This document shows, piece after piece, positions 7,309-13,957 of a stretch of 56,895 nucleotides of DNA. How positions within the stretch are numbered: position 1 is the stretch's first letter; every line of letters begins with the position of its first letter. Under the pieces are notes generated by a model. That model did no database searches and was not told the DNA's origin. It was given only the letters and a program-made list of their open reading frames with translations. Source of the DNA: a virus. The translations under genes were made by a program, and so were the position numbers. The stretch spans positions 1-56,895 of IMG/VR virus record IMGVR_UViG_3300042731_003524; one strand, 5' to 3'.

Positions 7309-7569
7309 TCACTCTCCTCTCGGGGCAAACCGAGGCCAGAAGCAATTGAGAAGCTCCCCAGTTTCGGTGTCTAGGTGTCGCTCAAGCCCGACAATGTCAT
7401 GCTTCAGTTGGTGTGCGGGGGCGTTGTGCATTCTATTTATGTCAATATACCCATTGTCAAAGGCGATCTCTAAGCAGGTTCCGGCGAGAAGGACGTTAAT
7501 CTCCGGACACTCGTCGTGGACGCGAAGAACAACATTGGAAATTTTGATGCGGTCTGTCTTACTGGCCAT
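7309..7569 (-). CDS. hypothetical protein, 86 aa
   Basis: ATG 7569 with GGAGGCG upstream is preferred over the longer frame to 7632. The protein is small and mixed alpha/beta (ISNVVLRVHDECPEINVLL, then CLEIAFDNGYIDI). No family recognised. Confidence 0.75.
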   Translation of the reverse strand: MASKTDRIKISNVVLRVHDECPEINVLLAGTCLEIAFDNGYIDINRMHNAPAHQLKHDIVGLERHLDTETGELLNCFWPRFAPRGE

Positions 7570-7585
7570 GTTCACGCCTCCGAAT

Positions 7586-7837
7586 CTAGTTGAAGTGTCG
7601 TTTCCAAGTGACGCCCGCCCATGTACCGACAAGCGAGCCGAAGATACAGACGAGGAGAATCGCCGGAAGGTTCAACGGCTCGAACCAAAGAAATTCAGAG
7701 TCGATTAGTGGGGGGTCAACGTCACTGGGATCAACGGGGGTGAAGTTGGGATCGGACAAGGGTCCAATCTCCCCGCTTTGACCGAGTGCACAGGCGACGA
7801 TAAGAAGGACGAAGAGGATTGGGGGAATACGTTTCAT
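7586..7837 (-). CDS. putative lipoprotein with C-terminal membrane segment, 83 aa
   Basis: The N-terminus (MKRIPPILFVLLIVACALG) is a typical signal sequence with a lipobox-like LIVAC, so Cys-16 could be lipidated after export. A Pro/Asp-rich linker follows, then a second hydrophobic segment (about 56-76, LPAILLVCIFGSLVGTWAG) and a basic end. The AAGGAG site lies inside the end of the small gene upstream. Envelope location is inferred. A role in lysis or exclusion is possible but not shown. Confidence 0.75.
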   Translation of the reverse strand: MKRIPPILFVLLIVACALGQSGEIGPLSDPNFTPVDPSDVDPPLIDSEFLWFEPLNLPAILLVCIFGSLVGTWAGVTWKRHFN

Positions 7838-7841
7838 TGAG

Positions 7842-7949
7842 TTATCTCCTTAAAGCGTAAGCGATTAGTCCGGCAATTCCAACGCCGCTCAACCATGGGA
7901 GCACGATGTACGCTACGAAGCGAGCGATTTCCTCATTTGTCCTAGGCAT
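7842..7949 (-). CDS. small membrane protein, 35 aa
   Basis: ATG 7949 is followed by MPRTNEEIARFVAY and then a hydrophobic stretch (IVLPWLSGVGIAGLIAYA) ending in Leu-Arg-Arg. The stop overlaps the ribosome-binding site of the lipoprotein gene downstream. The pairing of a tiny membrane protein with a lipoprotein resembles lysis or membrane modules in other phages, but this is inference. Confidence 0.65.
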   Translation of the reverse strand: MPRTNEEIARFVAYIVLPWLSGVGIAGLIAYALRR

Positions 7950-7978
7950 GTCTGCCTCAAGAAAAACGTAAGCGGCGA

Positions 7979-8275
7979 TTACTTCGTGTAATTATTAGTT
8001 CGAGTTTCTAACCAGAATGCGCCGTGCGGCTTGTATCCGCCGGTTTCGTCCCAAGCGTTCCCGCATTTTAGGCACGAGACGCTTTTATATGATCCACGGC
8101 GACGAAATAGATGGTCAACCCCACCATAGCCTCCGAGCCCGCACAGGACTGGGCCATGAAATTGTCGACACCACAATCGCCCCTTGTAGACACGCCACAC
8201 GCCCCGCAGCGCTCGCTGAGGGAATCTCCATTTCCACAGCCGCACATAAAACACAATCCTACGTACCAGCGCCAT
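7979..8275 (-). CDS. hypothetical protein with Cys-X2-Cys motif, 98 aa
   Basis: The frame begins MALVRRIVFYVRLWKW behind GGAG and ends with a convincing SCLKCGNAWDETGGYKP zinc-ribbon-like tail. A second minus frame (8068-8256) also encodes Cys pairs (MCGCGNG, RCGACG), so the correct frame in the 5' half is uncertain and a frameshift cannot be excluded. Confidence 0.5.
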   Translation of the reverse strand: MALVRRIVFYVRLWKWRFPQRALRGVWRVYKGRLWCRQFHGPVLCGLGGYGGVDHLFRRRGSYKSVSCLKCGNAWDETGGYKPHGAFWLETRTNNYTK

Positions 8276-8367
8276 CGGCGGTTACTCCGTATCCGTACTC
8301 GGCTAAGTCGTTGTTCCCACTGGTGACTTGAGCAGCGCAGCCATATCCGCCGCCGCTCAAAACGCCA

Positions 8368-8478
8368 TTACGGCATCCCTTCAACACTGAGAATGATGTA
8401 GTCACTGAGTGTGAAATACATGCGGATGAACTCCTCAATGACCCACGGCACCCAGCTTGTCATCAGGATTGTCAGCAT
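8368..8478 (-). CDS. small hypothetical protein, 36 aa
   Basis: ATG 8478 has AAGGAG 7 bases upstream, immediately after the stop of the secreted protein gene. The peptide is hydrophobic and aromatic (MLTILMTSWVPWVIEEF) and may be amphipathic or membrane-associated. No family recognised. The 90 bases downstream of it contain no convincing gene. Confidence 0.6.
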   Translation of the reverse strand: MLTILMTSWVPWVIEEFIRMYFTLSDYIILSVEGMP

Positions 8479-8496
8479 TTGGTTTCTCCTTCTTGG

Positions 8497-9225
8497 TCAT
8501 TCGATCCAGCCGCCGAGGCACGCCGCCTCGCACGCCGACATCGTTTCGTACTGGCCGCAGGCAGACCAACCACAAATCCACTCGCCGTCGTACCCAATCT
8601 CCTCGTACTCGCACGAGTATAGGGCGCCGGGGGTGCAGGGCATCCCGCCGGACAACTGCATACAGTCGCAGCCGTGCCCGAGCGAGTGAATCTCGCAGGC
8701 CCAGAAACAGGTTGAGTGATGCTCGCCGCAGAAGAGGTACATCGGATCGCAGTGCATCCCCTCGTACGGGAATGTCTGTGTCGGATCGTAAATCACTGAC
8801 CCCCAAGAATTTTCGTACTCCGCGTAGTGATCAAAGTTCTCGGGCAGCGTGTTCGCTGGTTGGGTGATCCAGCTTGGATAGCAGAGCGTTCCGTCTGATC
8901 CGACCACGGCAATCTTCAAGATCGCCCGGCCGTTCGCGTCGATCAGTTCGGGGGGAATGTTCGCGGGCGTAACCCACACGTTGAACGTATTATCGTTGTA
9001 CTGCTCGATCGAAATACACTCGCTGAGCCCCGGCGGAACCGACAACGTTTGGATGGTCTCGTTGTAACCGACGCCGTTGCGGAACTCATACACCCAGTTC
9101 TGAGCGCAATCGTCCGGGATGATCATCGTGCCGGGAAATGTATACGCTGTTGGGTTGGCAGCGATGACGCTTTGAGTAACTGACAGGAAGCAGGCGCACG
9201 TCATGATCTTGATTACGGTTCTCAT
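8497..9225 (-). CDS. secreted Cys-rich protein, 242 aa
   Basis: ATG 9225 follows AGGAG. The N-terminus is a classic signal peptide (basic MRTVIK, hydrophobic core to about residue 18, likely cleavage near VIAA). The mature part is acidic and carries 17 cysteines. The last 90 residues form Cys-rich repeats (GMHCDPMYLFCG, CFWACEIHSLGHGCDC, WSACGQYETMSACEAAC) that suggest disulphide-stabilised units in an oxidising compartment. Phage genes encoding exported Cys-rich proteins are unusual. It could act on the host surface, for example in exclusion, or outside the cell. No family recognised. Confidence 0.8.
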   Translation of the reverse strand: MRTVIKIMTCACFLSVTQSVIAANPTAYTFPGTMIIPDDCAQNWVYEFRNGVGYNETIQTLSVPPGLSECISIEQYNDNTFNVWVTPANIPPELIDANGRAILKIAVVGSDGTLCYPSWITQPANTLPENFDHYAEYENSWGSVIYDPTQTFPYEGMHCDPMYLFCGEHHSTCFWACEIHSLGHGCDCMQLSGGMPCTPGALYSCEYEEIGYDGEWICGWSACGQYETMSACEAACLGGWIE

Positions 9226-9248
9226 TGCGATTCTCCTAGTCCTGCCGA

Positions 9249-9476
9249 CTAAACCACGTCGGCGTCCACGATCTTGCCATTTCCGTCTGACTGGCCGAGA
9301 TCAAGCCTCGGCTTTAGCTCGTAAATGATTGCGCCGGGGTCCGCCATCGTGCGCAAACACGTCTTGGCCTGGTAAAGCGTGAATGGCCTTGTCCACTCCC
9401 AATAGCCAGATTTGCCATAGACACAGCCTTGGTCTGACGGATACCCAACCACGAACCGATGTTTTCGCTCTTTCAT
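9249..9476 (-). CDS. stand-alone RFVVGYP-domain protein, 75 aa
   Basis: The sequence RFVVGYPSD, VYGKSGYWEWTRPF, IYELKPRLDL matches the N-terminal domain of the 256-residue protein at 2341-3111, showing duplication of a phage-specific domain. ATG 9476 overlaps the neighbouring stop (ATGA) and has GGAAG upstream. Function unknown. Confidence 0.8.
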   Translation of the reverse strand: MKERKHRFVVGYPSDQGCVYGKSGYWEWTRPFTLYQAKTCLRTMADPGAIIYELKPRLDLGQSDGNGKIVDADVV

Positions 9477-9757
9477 GTCGTCTTCCTTTCGTCACCCTCC
9501 GTTGTGTCCAGCCCAAGCACGCAGCGGGCAATGTCGTAACCGTGCAAAAACTCATCTGGAACTTGGAAATCGTCAAAACAGCAGTGGTCCTCTTCTTCGC
9601 AGCAGTCATGCCACTCACTAGCACATCTGCATAGCCAGTTCGCTTTGTCAGCGTACGTCTCTAACGCCGCCCGCAGCCGCTTGACCTCTGCCTCAGCACG
9701 CTCGGCCCGCTCTTTCATGTCCTGATAATCGTCCAGGGGGACCGGGTCGTTGTTCAT
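9473..9757 (-). CDS. coiled-coil Cys-rich hypothetical protein, 94 aa
   Basis: Residues about 8-36 form a coiled coil (DMKERAERAEAEVKRLRAAL). Then follows YADKANWLCRC, which resembles the C-terminal half of the 154-residue protein at 203-667, an acidic Cys cluster (CCEEEDHCCFDDF) and HGYDIARCVLGL. It may bind metal through the Cys cluster. Function unknown. Confidence 0.75.
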   Translation of the reverse strand: MNNDPVPLDDYQDMKERAERAEAEVKRLRAALETYADKANWLCRCASEWHDCCEEEDHCCFDDFQVPDEFLHGYDIARCVLGLDTTEGDERKTT

Positions 9758-9972
9758 CGCTCATCCTCCTGTTTCTTGTTTCGCTCGGCGAGCATGGCGT
9801 CAGCGATGTCATACACGTCGGCAGCCAAGTCTTTGTTGCCGCAGTTCTCGTGATAGTTTCCATGGAGAGGGTTGACGTAGCTGTACGCCAAGCAGCCCGT
9901 TAGTGCAGCCGCAGCGAAGTAGTCGCGGAGAGACACTCCGTTTGGTAAAAGTCTTTCGGTTCGATTAGACAT
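9754..9972 (-). CDS. conserved phage hypothetical protein, 72 aa
   Basis: The segment GVSLRDYFAAAALTGCLA and the end VYDIADAMLAERNK are typical of a short protein found in many phages and prophages whose function is not established. ATG 9972 follows AGGG. Overlaps its downstream neighbour by 4 bases. Confidence 0.8.
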   Translation of the reverse strand: MSNRTERLLPNGVSLRDYFAAAALTGCLAYSYVNPLHGNYHENCGNKDLAADVYDIADAMLAERNKKQEDER

Positions 9973-9985
9973 GGTGAGCCCTATT

Positions 9986-10192
9986 TCATAAGTTTAAGAG
10001 GTCTGGTTGGAGTGTCGTCAGAGTGTCCACTATAAGCTTGGCGCGTTTCTCTGCTAACTCGCGGGAACTCGCCCAAATGTTGCAGAAGGTTGAATTTTCG
10101 GGGTCATTGTCATCAATGACATATGATCGGTAACATATGTTCCGCCCCTCGTCCAACCATTGACCCTCATCAACCTGATATCGAAGTTTCAT
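9986..10192 (-). CDS. hypothetical protein, 68 aa
   Basis: ATG 10192 with GGAGG upstream is preferred over the longer frame. Short beta-rich protein (KLRYQVDEGQWLDEGRNI, YRSYVIDDND) ending in a helix (RELAEKRAKLIVDTL). It is the first gene after the promoter at 10216-10244. No family recognised. Confidence 0.75.
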   Translation of the reverse strand: MKLRYQVDEGQWLDEGRNICYRSYVIDDNDPENSTFCNIWASSRELAEKRAKLIVDTLTTLQPDLLNL

Positions 10193-10215
10193 CTTACTGC
10201 CTCCAAGTATTGTAA

Positions 10216-10244
10216 AGGGTAGCATGAGTTGGGAGGGAAGGCAA
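10216..10244 (-). promoter_or_regulatory. sigma-70 type promoter
   Basis: Leftward -35 TTGCCT (10239-10244), 17-base spacer ending CATGC, -10 TACCCT (10216-10221). It sits immediately after the terminator at 10246-10282 and 24 bases before the gene starting at 10192, so it restarts transcription after the short upstream unit ends. Confidence 0.65.
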
Positions 10245-10245
10245 G

Positions 10246-10282
10246 AAAAAAAAGCGGGACGCCGCCAGAAAAGCGACGCCCC
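10246..10282 (-). terminator. rho-independent terminator
   Basis: Leftward hairpin with a 10-bp GC-rich stem (10256-10266 with 10273-10282, including GU pairs), a 6-base loop and a run of eight U residues (10246-10253). It ends the short transcript begun at the promoter 10369-10397. Confidence 0.85.
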
Positions 10283-10362
10283 GTGACAGGGGGGAGGAGT
10301 GCCTTGAAGAGAAACGGACTAATAGGTCATTTAGGCTCCTTTCGTCTGTAAGTCGCGTGTGT
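10246..10362 (-). ncRNA. short promoter-to-terminator transcript, possible small RNA
   Basis: A promoter (10369-10397) and a strong terminator (10246-10282) frame a transcript of about 117 bases with no normal gene. It contains AAAGGAG followed by ATG and a three-codon ORF (Met-Thr-Tyr-stop), so it could be a leader/attenuator or a small regulatory RNA. Identification is by signals only. Confidence 0.5.
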
Positions 10363-10368
10363 ACGAGA

Positions 10369-10397
10369 AGTATAGCACGAGATTTGGGGGGACGCAA
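10369..10397 (-). promoter_or_regulatory. sigma-70 type promoter
   Basis: Leftward -35 TTGCGT (10392-10397), 17-base spacer ending CGTGC, -10 TATACT (10369-10374). It overlaps the tail of the terminator at 10400-10431, a tight stop-and-restart arrangement. Confidence 0.75.
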
Positions 10398-10399
10398 AT

Positions 10400-10431
10400 A
10401 AAAAAGCGCCGCGCGGCGAACCGCACGACGC
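10400..10431 (-). terminator. rho-independent terminator
   Basis: Leftward hairpin of 11 bp (10406-10416 with 10421-10431) closed by a TTCG tetraloop and followed by six U residues (10400-10405). It ends transcription from the gene at 10458-11120. Confidence 0.9.
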
Positions 10432-10457
10432 CCGACCGATGGGCTCAGAATCGGTCT

Positions 10458-11120
10458 TTATGAATCGAGTTCTTGGCGCACGGTGTCGAGGGTGCGACGA
10501 CCTTCAAGCCAATCGAATAGCAGTTCCGTTTGAGCAGCCCAAGCAGCAGCCCGAGCAGCATCCTGAGCAGCCCAAGCAGCAGCCCGAGCAGCATCCCAAG
10601 CAGCAGCCCGAGCATCACTCAGTTGCTTTGTTGTGGCCTCCCTCAGTACGAATTTTCGAGCTGTTGTAATAGCGTTGGTAACTCGTTCGTCGTTTGCTAA
10701 GTGAGCCACTTTAGCAGCGCAGTCGGCGGCGAATAGCTGTTGAGTTTGAGGATTCCAAGTAGGTAGCAAGCGGCGTACAACGATCTCATCACATGTCACT
10801 CCCTTGTCTTCCCCCCAAACGATCCCGCCTTTGATGACGACAATCGCAATGTGTGTTGACAAGTGCTGTACTAAGTGCTCCCTCTTACAGAAGTGGTAGC
10901 CGTTTCGACACAAAACTGGCTCGCCTTCCAACGAAGGGAAGGCGGCGGGGAGTGTGGTCAAGTCGTATTGACCATAGCCGTAGGCGCCTGAAACGACGGG
11001 GAGTTCGCCTTGAAATGTTTTGTAGTACGTTTCCATGTTGAGCCTCATTGTGAATGATGTAAGCCTTCTCCCAGTGACGTATCCTACCATGCGTCCTCGG
11101 GGCCGGTGATGTACTCCCAT
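10458..11120 (-). CDS. hypothetical protein with Ala/Trp repeat tail, 220 aa
   Basis: ATG 11120 has AAAGGAG 7 bases upstream; later in-frame starts (11048, 11036) have weaker sites, although homologues might start near METYYK. Residues about 29-150 form a globular domain (YKTFQGELP, GAYGYGQYDL, RNGYHFCKREH). The C-terminus is an Ala-rich helix built from near-repeats of ARAAAWDA (about 175-205), encoded by 33-bp tandem repeats. The overall plan resembles phage proteins with Ala/Trp/Asp repeats of unknown role. A motif copy lies at 11070 within the N-terminal extension. Confidence 0.75.
   Translation of the reverse strand: MGVHHRPRGRMVGYVTGRRLTSFTMRLNMETYYKTFQGELPVVSGAYGYGQYDLTTLPAAFPSLEGEPVLCRNGYHFCKREHLVQHLSTHIAIVVIKGGIVWGEDKGVTCDEIVVRRLLPTWNPQTQQLFAADCAAKVAHLANDERVTNAITTARKFVLREATTKQLSDARAAAWDAARAAAWAAQDAARAAAWAAQTELLFDWLEGRRTLDTVRQELDS
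10532..10614. repeat. 33-bp tandem repeat, about 2.5 copies
   Basis: Units at 10532-10564 and 10565-10597 are identical except for the last base, and a partial third follows to about 10614. They lie inside the gene at 10458-11120 and encode its Ala/Trp repeat, so copy number may vary between relatives by slippage. Confidence 0.85.
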
Positions 11121-11132
11121 GGGGGCTCCTTT

Positions 11133-11720
11133 CTAGGTGACGGGTCGAGCCACGATCCAAGCCCAGCACTTGGTGCACCGTACGTGCATATGCTCGCCGT
11201 TAGGGCAGTCCGACCAGCATTTATGGCCGACTTCTTTATGGTTCTTATGGGGTACGTGGCGAAGAACGAACCCACCGTGCAGTACCGCGCCACACTTAGG
11301 GCAGACGCGGAGTTGATCGACGCGGGGGAGGTTGTCCGTTGGATGAAAGTAAAGCGCATCAAGAAACGTTTTGTTGATAAACGGCTCGGGGGATTTCGTG
11401 AGTTGGGCGAGCATCTTGGTTACGAGAGCGCGAGGGACGATCTCATGGTGTGACGGCTTTGTGACAAGGCTGCGAAGCTCGACGGAAGAGAGGTTGTGAA
11501 TGTTGTGGACCGTTCGAGGAGGGCTGACTAAGGTTCCCGCCAGCCCTCCAGGTGTGAGTGTGATGAGTGCTACTTTTTTCTCTACGGCGGACGCCTCAAC
11601 GATCATGCGGAGTCGGTTGGGGAAAGGGTGGGGGGGGATGGAGCGCAGGACCGTGCCTACGCCGACGCGGACGTGGAGATTGGGGGATTCGAGACGGTCA
11701 ATGTACGTTGCGAGGTTCAT
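11133..11720 (-). CDS. hypothetical protein with C-terminal zinc finger, 195 aa
   Basis: ATG 11720 follows AGGAGCC. The N-terminal part is alpha/beta (VGVGTVLRSIPPHPFPNRL, KKVALITLTPGG). The C-terminal 60 residues carry CPKCGAVLHGGF, HKCWSDCPNGEH and CTKCWAW, a probable pair of zinc ribbons. No specific family recognised. Confidence 0.8.
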   Translation of the reverse strand: MNLATYIDRLESPNLHVRVGVGTVLRSIPPHPFPNRLRMIVEASAVEKKVALITLTPGGLAGTLVSPPRTVHNIHNLSSVELRSLVTKPSHHEIVPRALVTKMLAQLTKSPEPFINKTFLDALYFHPTDNLPRVDQLRVCPKCGAVLHGGFVLRHVPHKNHKEVGHKCWSDCPNGEHMHVRCTKCWAWIVARPVT

Positions 11721-12012
11721 TGGTGGCTCCTATTCTGTGGATAGCGCGGACCGTGCCGCACTTGTTGCCGTTGATATCATACCCGGCCTGCCTGAGTGCG
11801 CTACGCGCCGCAACCGCCAGCGGGTGCCTGCTCTTTCCAGGCAAGCTTGTACAGGCGACTTCAAGGGCGAGGTGCACAGTTTCGATCAGTTTAGGGAGAC
11901 CGCTGATGGTGTCTACACACACGGCGTACTCGCTGATAAGCTTTTCGTCAGCCTTCGTGTTGGCAAGTATTGATCTCGAAATTTGCATTGCTGGATAGGT
12001 CGGTTCGCTCAT
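11698..12012 (-). CDS. hypothetical protein, 104 aa
   Basis: ATG 12012 lies behind GAGAG. Largely helical (ILANTKADEKLISEYAVCVD, LIETVHLALEVACTSL). It overlaps the gene downstream by 23 bases. No family recognised. Confidence 0.7.
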   Translation of the reverse strand: MSEPTYPAMQISRSILANTKADEKLISEYAVCVDTISGLPKLIETVHLALEVACTSLPGKSRHPLAVAARSALRQAGYDINGNKCGTVRAIHRIGATNEPRNVH

Positions 12013-12015
12013 GGT

Positions 12016-12351
12016 TCACTCTCCATTCGCGGCTGCGGTAAGAATGTTTCGGTAGCGAGGTATTTGGCGCAGCCGACCGAAAATCGGTAACTGTCGCCAA
12101 TCGGTCACGCCCTCGGGCTCCTCGGCGTCGAAGTGCATCCCATCGTGCTTGATCCATACATGGCCTGGAAGACCAGTTATGGTTAGTCCGCCGTCAGTTT
12201 CGATCTCTGCCGTTGTTTCGCAAAGGCCGTCTCGGCAGCCGCCCATGCGGGCAATCACATTGCCCGCGAAATCCTCGCAGAATCCGTTATTGATATCGTA
12301 CGGGTGCATACCCATTTCGGAAACTTCTGCCCGAATTTCATCTCGTATCAC
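12016..12351 (-). CDS. hypothetical protein, 111 aa
   Basis: The start is GTG 12351 behind AAAGGAG. Residues 14-33 (GMHPYDINNGFCEDFAGNV) and the strand VWIKHDGMHFDAE resemble a Cys/His-containing family seen in phages where a D-x-N-x-G-x-C segment precedes a His-Asp pair, suggesting a papain-like or transglutaminase-like small fold. This is a loose resemblance. Confidence 0.7.
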   Translation of the reverse strand: MIRDEIRAEVSEMGMHPYDINNGFCEDFAGNVIARMGGCRDGLCETTAEIETDGGLTITGLPGHVWIKHDGMHFDAEEPEGVTDWRQLPIFGRLRQIPRYRNILTAAANGE

Positions 12352-12354
12352 GTC

Positions 12355-12618
12355 TCACTCTCCTTTCGCGGCGGCGATGGCGGGCATGACCCAATCCAGT
12401 ATTGCGCCTGAGCAGGTCGGGCAGTTGACGTAGCGAGCCATTACCTCGCACGCTTCCAGGAGGTCGGGGGCGGCGGCAAACAAGTTAGCAAGGGTGCGCG
12501 CCTTGTCTCCGTATTCCGAAATGAACGCAACCTCTCGTCCCTGGTTGTCCAAGACCGCCGCTTGGCGTGAGGCATAGTACTTCACCGAGAACGGCACAGG
12601 GGTTTGTTGTGTGTTCAT
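12355..12618 (-). CDS. conserved phage hypothetical protein, 87 aa
   Basis: Contains the segment ARTLANLFAAAPDLLEACE, a very common sequence in short phage proteins of unknown function, plus CPTCSG. ATG 12618 follows AAAGG. It forms part of the leftward operon driven from 13408-13436. Confidence 0.8.
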   Translation of the reverse strand: MNTQQTPVPFSVKYYASRQAAVLDNQGREVAFISEYGDKARTLANLFAAAPDLLEACEVMARYVNCPTCSGAILDWVMPAIAAAKGE

Positions 12619-12629
12619 GGTGGGGCCTT

Positions 12630-12947
12630 TCAGTCGAGGGGATTGCCGTCAGAGTCGCAGAAACCCTCGAATTGCATTTCGCCAACGTGGCGACCGTCTG
12701 CGTCTGCGGCATAGAGTGTGAAATCGTCTTCACCGTCGATGTCGGGGTCTTCGCCGAAGACTTCCTCGATGACGGAATCGGGGACGGGGTAGGTGTCGAA
12801 TTCCTGGGGGGTGCCTTCGTTAAAAACGTGGCGTGGGCAGGCGACGACGAAGGAACGATCGTAGCAGGAGCGGTCGTTTACGTCATAGCCGTCTTCGGCG
12901 TTGCCCCAAACGTCATAGGACCAAAGGGAGTACTTGCGGTATTTCAT
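12630..12947 (-). CDS. hypothetical protein, 105 aa
   Basis: ATG 12947 with AAAGGG upstream, the same initiation context (AAAGGGCTCACCATG) as the next gene. The protein starts KYRKYSLWSYDVWGNAEDGYDVND after the initiator Met and is strongly acidic. This N-terminus is seen in many phage hypothetical proteins. Function unknown. Confidence 0.8.
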   Translation of the reverse strand: MKYRKYSLWSYDVWGNAEDGYDVNDRSCYDRSFVVACPRHVFNEGTPQEFDTYPVPDSVIEEVFGEDPDIDGEDDFTLYAADADGRHVGEMQFEGFCDSDGNPLD

Positions 12948-13360
12948 GGTGAGCCCTTTCGTGAGTCGTTGGAGAGGAGCCAAAGTAACTCTGTGGCGTA
13001 TAGCCGCTTGTGCTGTTCCGATTCGAGTTCGGTGAAGTCGATCACGTCGTAAGGGCTCCTGTCAAATGACGGATTGACGAAGAAGTGAGGGCGTGGAACG
13101 GTAAAGGTTATGTCGTACATCAATCTGCCAAGTGAATGAGTACAGCAGTGTGTGACGGTGCAGGGCCAGGGTCCACGCCCCGCGTCGATGGTGATTTGCT
13201 GGCCGACTAGCGGAGATTGCAACGTGCGGCCGCGAAAAACGTTGTCAGTGTCGATGCCCGCAAGGCCCATCCAACCGCCTATTTTGGATTGCGTGTCGGG
13301 GTCATAAAGACGTAGTGGTAAGGTGTTTAGGGCAGCGATTGCCTTTTCTCGCGATAACAT
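12944..13360 (-). CDS. hypothetical protein, 138 aa
   Basis: ATG 13360 follows AAAGGGCTCACC; the longer frame to 13465 would run through the promoter at 13408-13436 and is rejected. Mixed beta-rich sequence with paired cysteines (CTVTHCCTHS). It is the first gene of the leftward arm. No family recognised. Confidence 0.75.
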   Translation of the reverse strand: MLSREKAIAALNTLPLRLYDPDTQSKIGGWMGLAGIDTDNVFRGRTLQSPLVGQQITIDAGRGPWPCTVTHCCTHSLGRLMYDITFTVPRPHFFVNPSFDRSPYDVIDFTELESEQHKRLYATELLWLLSNDSRKGSP

Positions 13361-13407
13361 GGTGAGCCCTTTCATGAAACGAGTCGTGGGTACGTGTCCA
13401 CTAGGGA

Positions 13408-13436
13408 AGGATAGCACGGAATGAGGGGAAAAGCAA
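13408..13436 (-). promoter_or_regulatory. main leftward promoter (sigma-70 type)
   Basis: Leftward -35 TTGCTT (13431-13436), 17-base spacer ending CGTGC, -10 TATCCT (13408-13413). Transcription would begin near 13401, 40 bases before the first gene of the leftward arm. It fits the genome consensus TTGNNN-N17-TAYNCT with TGC before the -10. Confidence 0.75.
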
Positions 13437-13523
13437 GGGAAAATGGATTGCGGATAAGTAAACACTCGTTTAAAGCGCGCGTTTTAGTGCTATTTTTTGG
13501 GGGAGAGGAGAAGAGGATGAAGA

Positions 13524-13549
13524 TGTCCTGTTATTTGTATAACAGGACA
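13524..13549. repeat. perfect inverted repeat
   Basis: TGTCCTGTTA and TAACAGGACA form 10 uninterrupted base pairs around a 6-base spacer (TTTGTA). There is no U-run after it, so it is more likely a dimeric operator or origin element than a terminator. Confidence 0.8.
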
Positions 13550-13553
13550 ATTC

Positions 13554-13626
13554 ACTCACAACCCGAGTAATTAAAACCCCTATATACAAGCTAAAATATT
13601 AACTCACGTCCCGAGTAATTAAACCC
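13554..13626. repeat. direct repeat pair in AT-rich DNA
   Basis: Two copies of ACTCAC-NN-CCCGAGTAATTAAA-CCC start at 13554 and 13602, separated by a very AT-rich stretch with TATATA. Repeats next to an AT-rich segment are typical of initiator or repressor binding regions. Confidence 0.75.
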
Positions 13627-13922
13627 GCTTGCTCCCCCTCACTCACCCCGCGCGGTTCCCCTCGCCAACCACCGAGCGCTTTTTTCGTTCCTTCGCTACC
13701 CAGTGACGATCGTCTCGCGACCAGTCACCCAGCGCGTCACCCCGCGCGTTGCCTAGCGACAGAACAAGCACCCCGCGATCGCTCCCTAAAAGACAATCAA
13801 CCCTAAACGTCCTCAATTAGACTCCCCCATCGGCCCCCGAGGTGTGGTGAAATATGGATCAAAGGTCTCCCTCCTCTATTTACAGCGCCAACACAAAATC
13901 CCCCAATTCGTCTATATCCCCC

Positions 13923-13951
13923 TTGACCCGCCTCCTCCCTTCCGTTACACT
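13923..13951 (+). promoter_or_regulatory. rightward promoter (sigma-70 type), probably leaderless transcript
   Basis: -35 TTGACC (13923-13928), 17-base spacer, -10 TACACT (13946-13951). The expected start of transcription, about 7 bases after the -10, coincides with the ATG at 13958, and there is no ribosome-binding site, so the mRNA is predicted to be leaderless. Confidence 0.65.
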
Positions 13952-13957
13952 ACTCCC

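Larger units (their letters stand above)
13437..13922. other. divergent noncoding control region, possible replication origin
   Basis: About 490 bases without a convincing gene separate the leftward and rightward arms. It holds a perfect 10-bp inverted repeat (13524-13549), two direct repeats in an AT-rich stretch (13554-13626), a pair of TCACCCCGCGCG words (about 13645 and 13730) and one motif copy (13699). Base composition switches sharply from G-rich to C-rich on the plus strand here. These traits fit a regulatory hub or origin; no initiator boxes are recognised. Confidence 0.55.

Noticed and set aside
8068-8256. 62-residue Cys-rich minus-strand ORF
   Set aside because: Competes with 7979-8275 in another frame; its Cys pairs are suggestive but the start is weak. 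Mentioned as an alternative.
10439-10669. Plus-strand Gln/Pro/His-rich ORF
   Set aside because: It is the antisense shadow of the 33-bp tandem repeats in the minus-strand gene, with no ribosome-binding site.
13460-13500. Plus-strand terminator near 13470-13498 (hairpin-like CACT...AGTG and six T)
   Set aside because: The stem is short and interrupted, and no rightward gene ends there.
13844-13957. N-terminal extension of the first rightward gene
   Set aside because: It would overlap the promoter at 13923-13951 and has no ribosome-binding site; ATG 13958 fits the transcription start.
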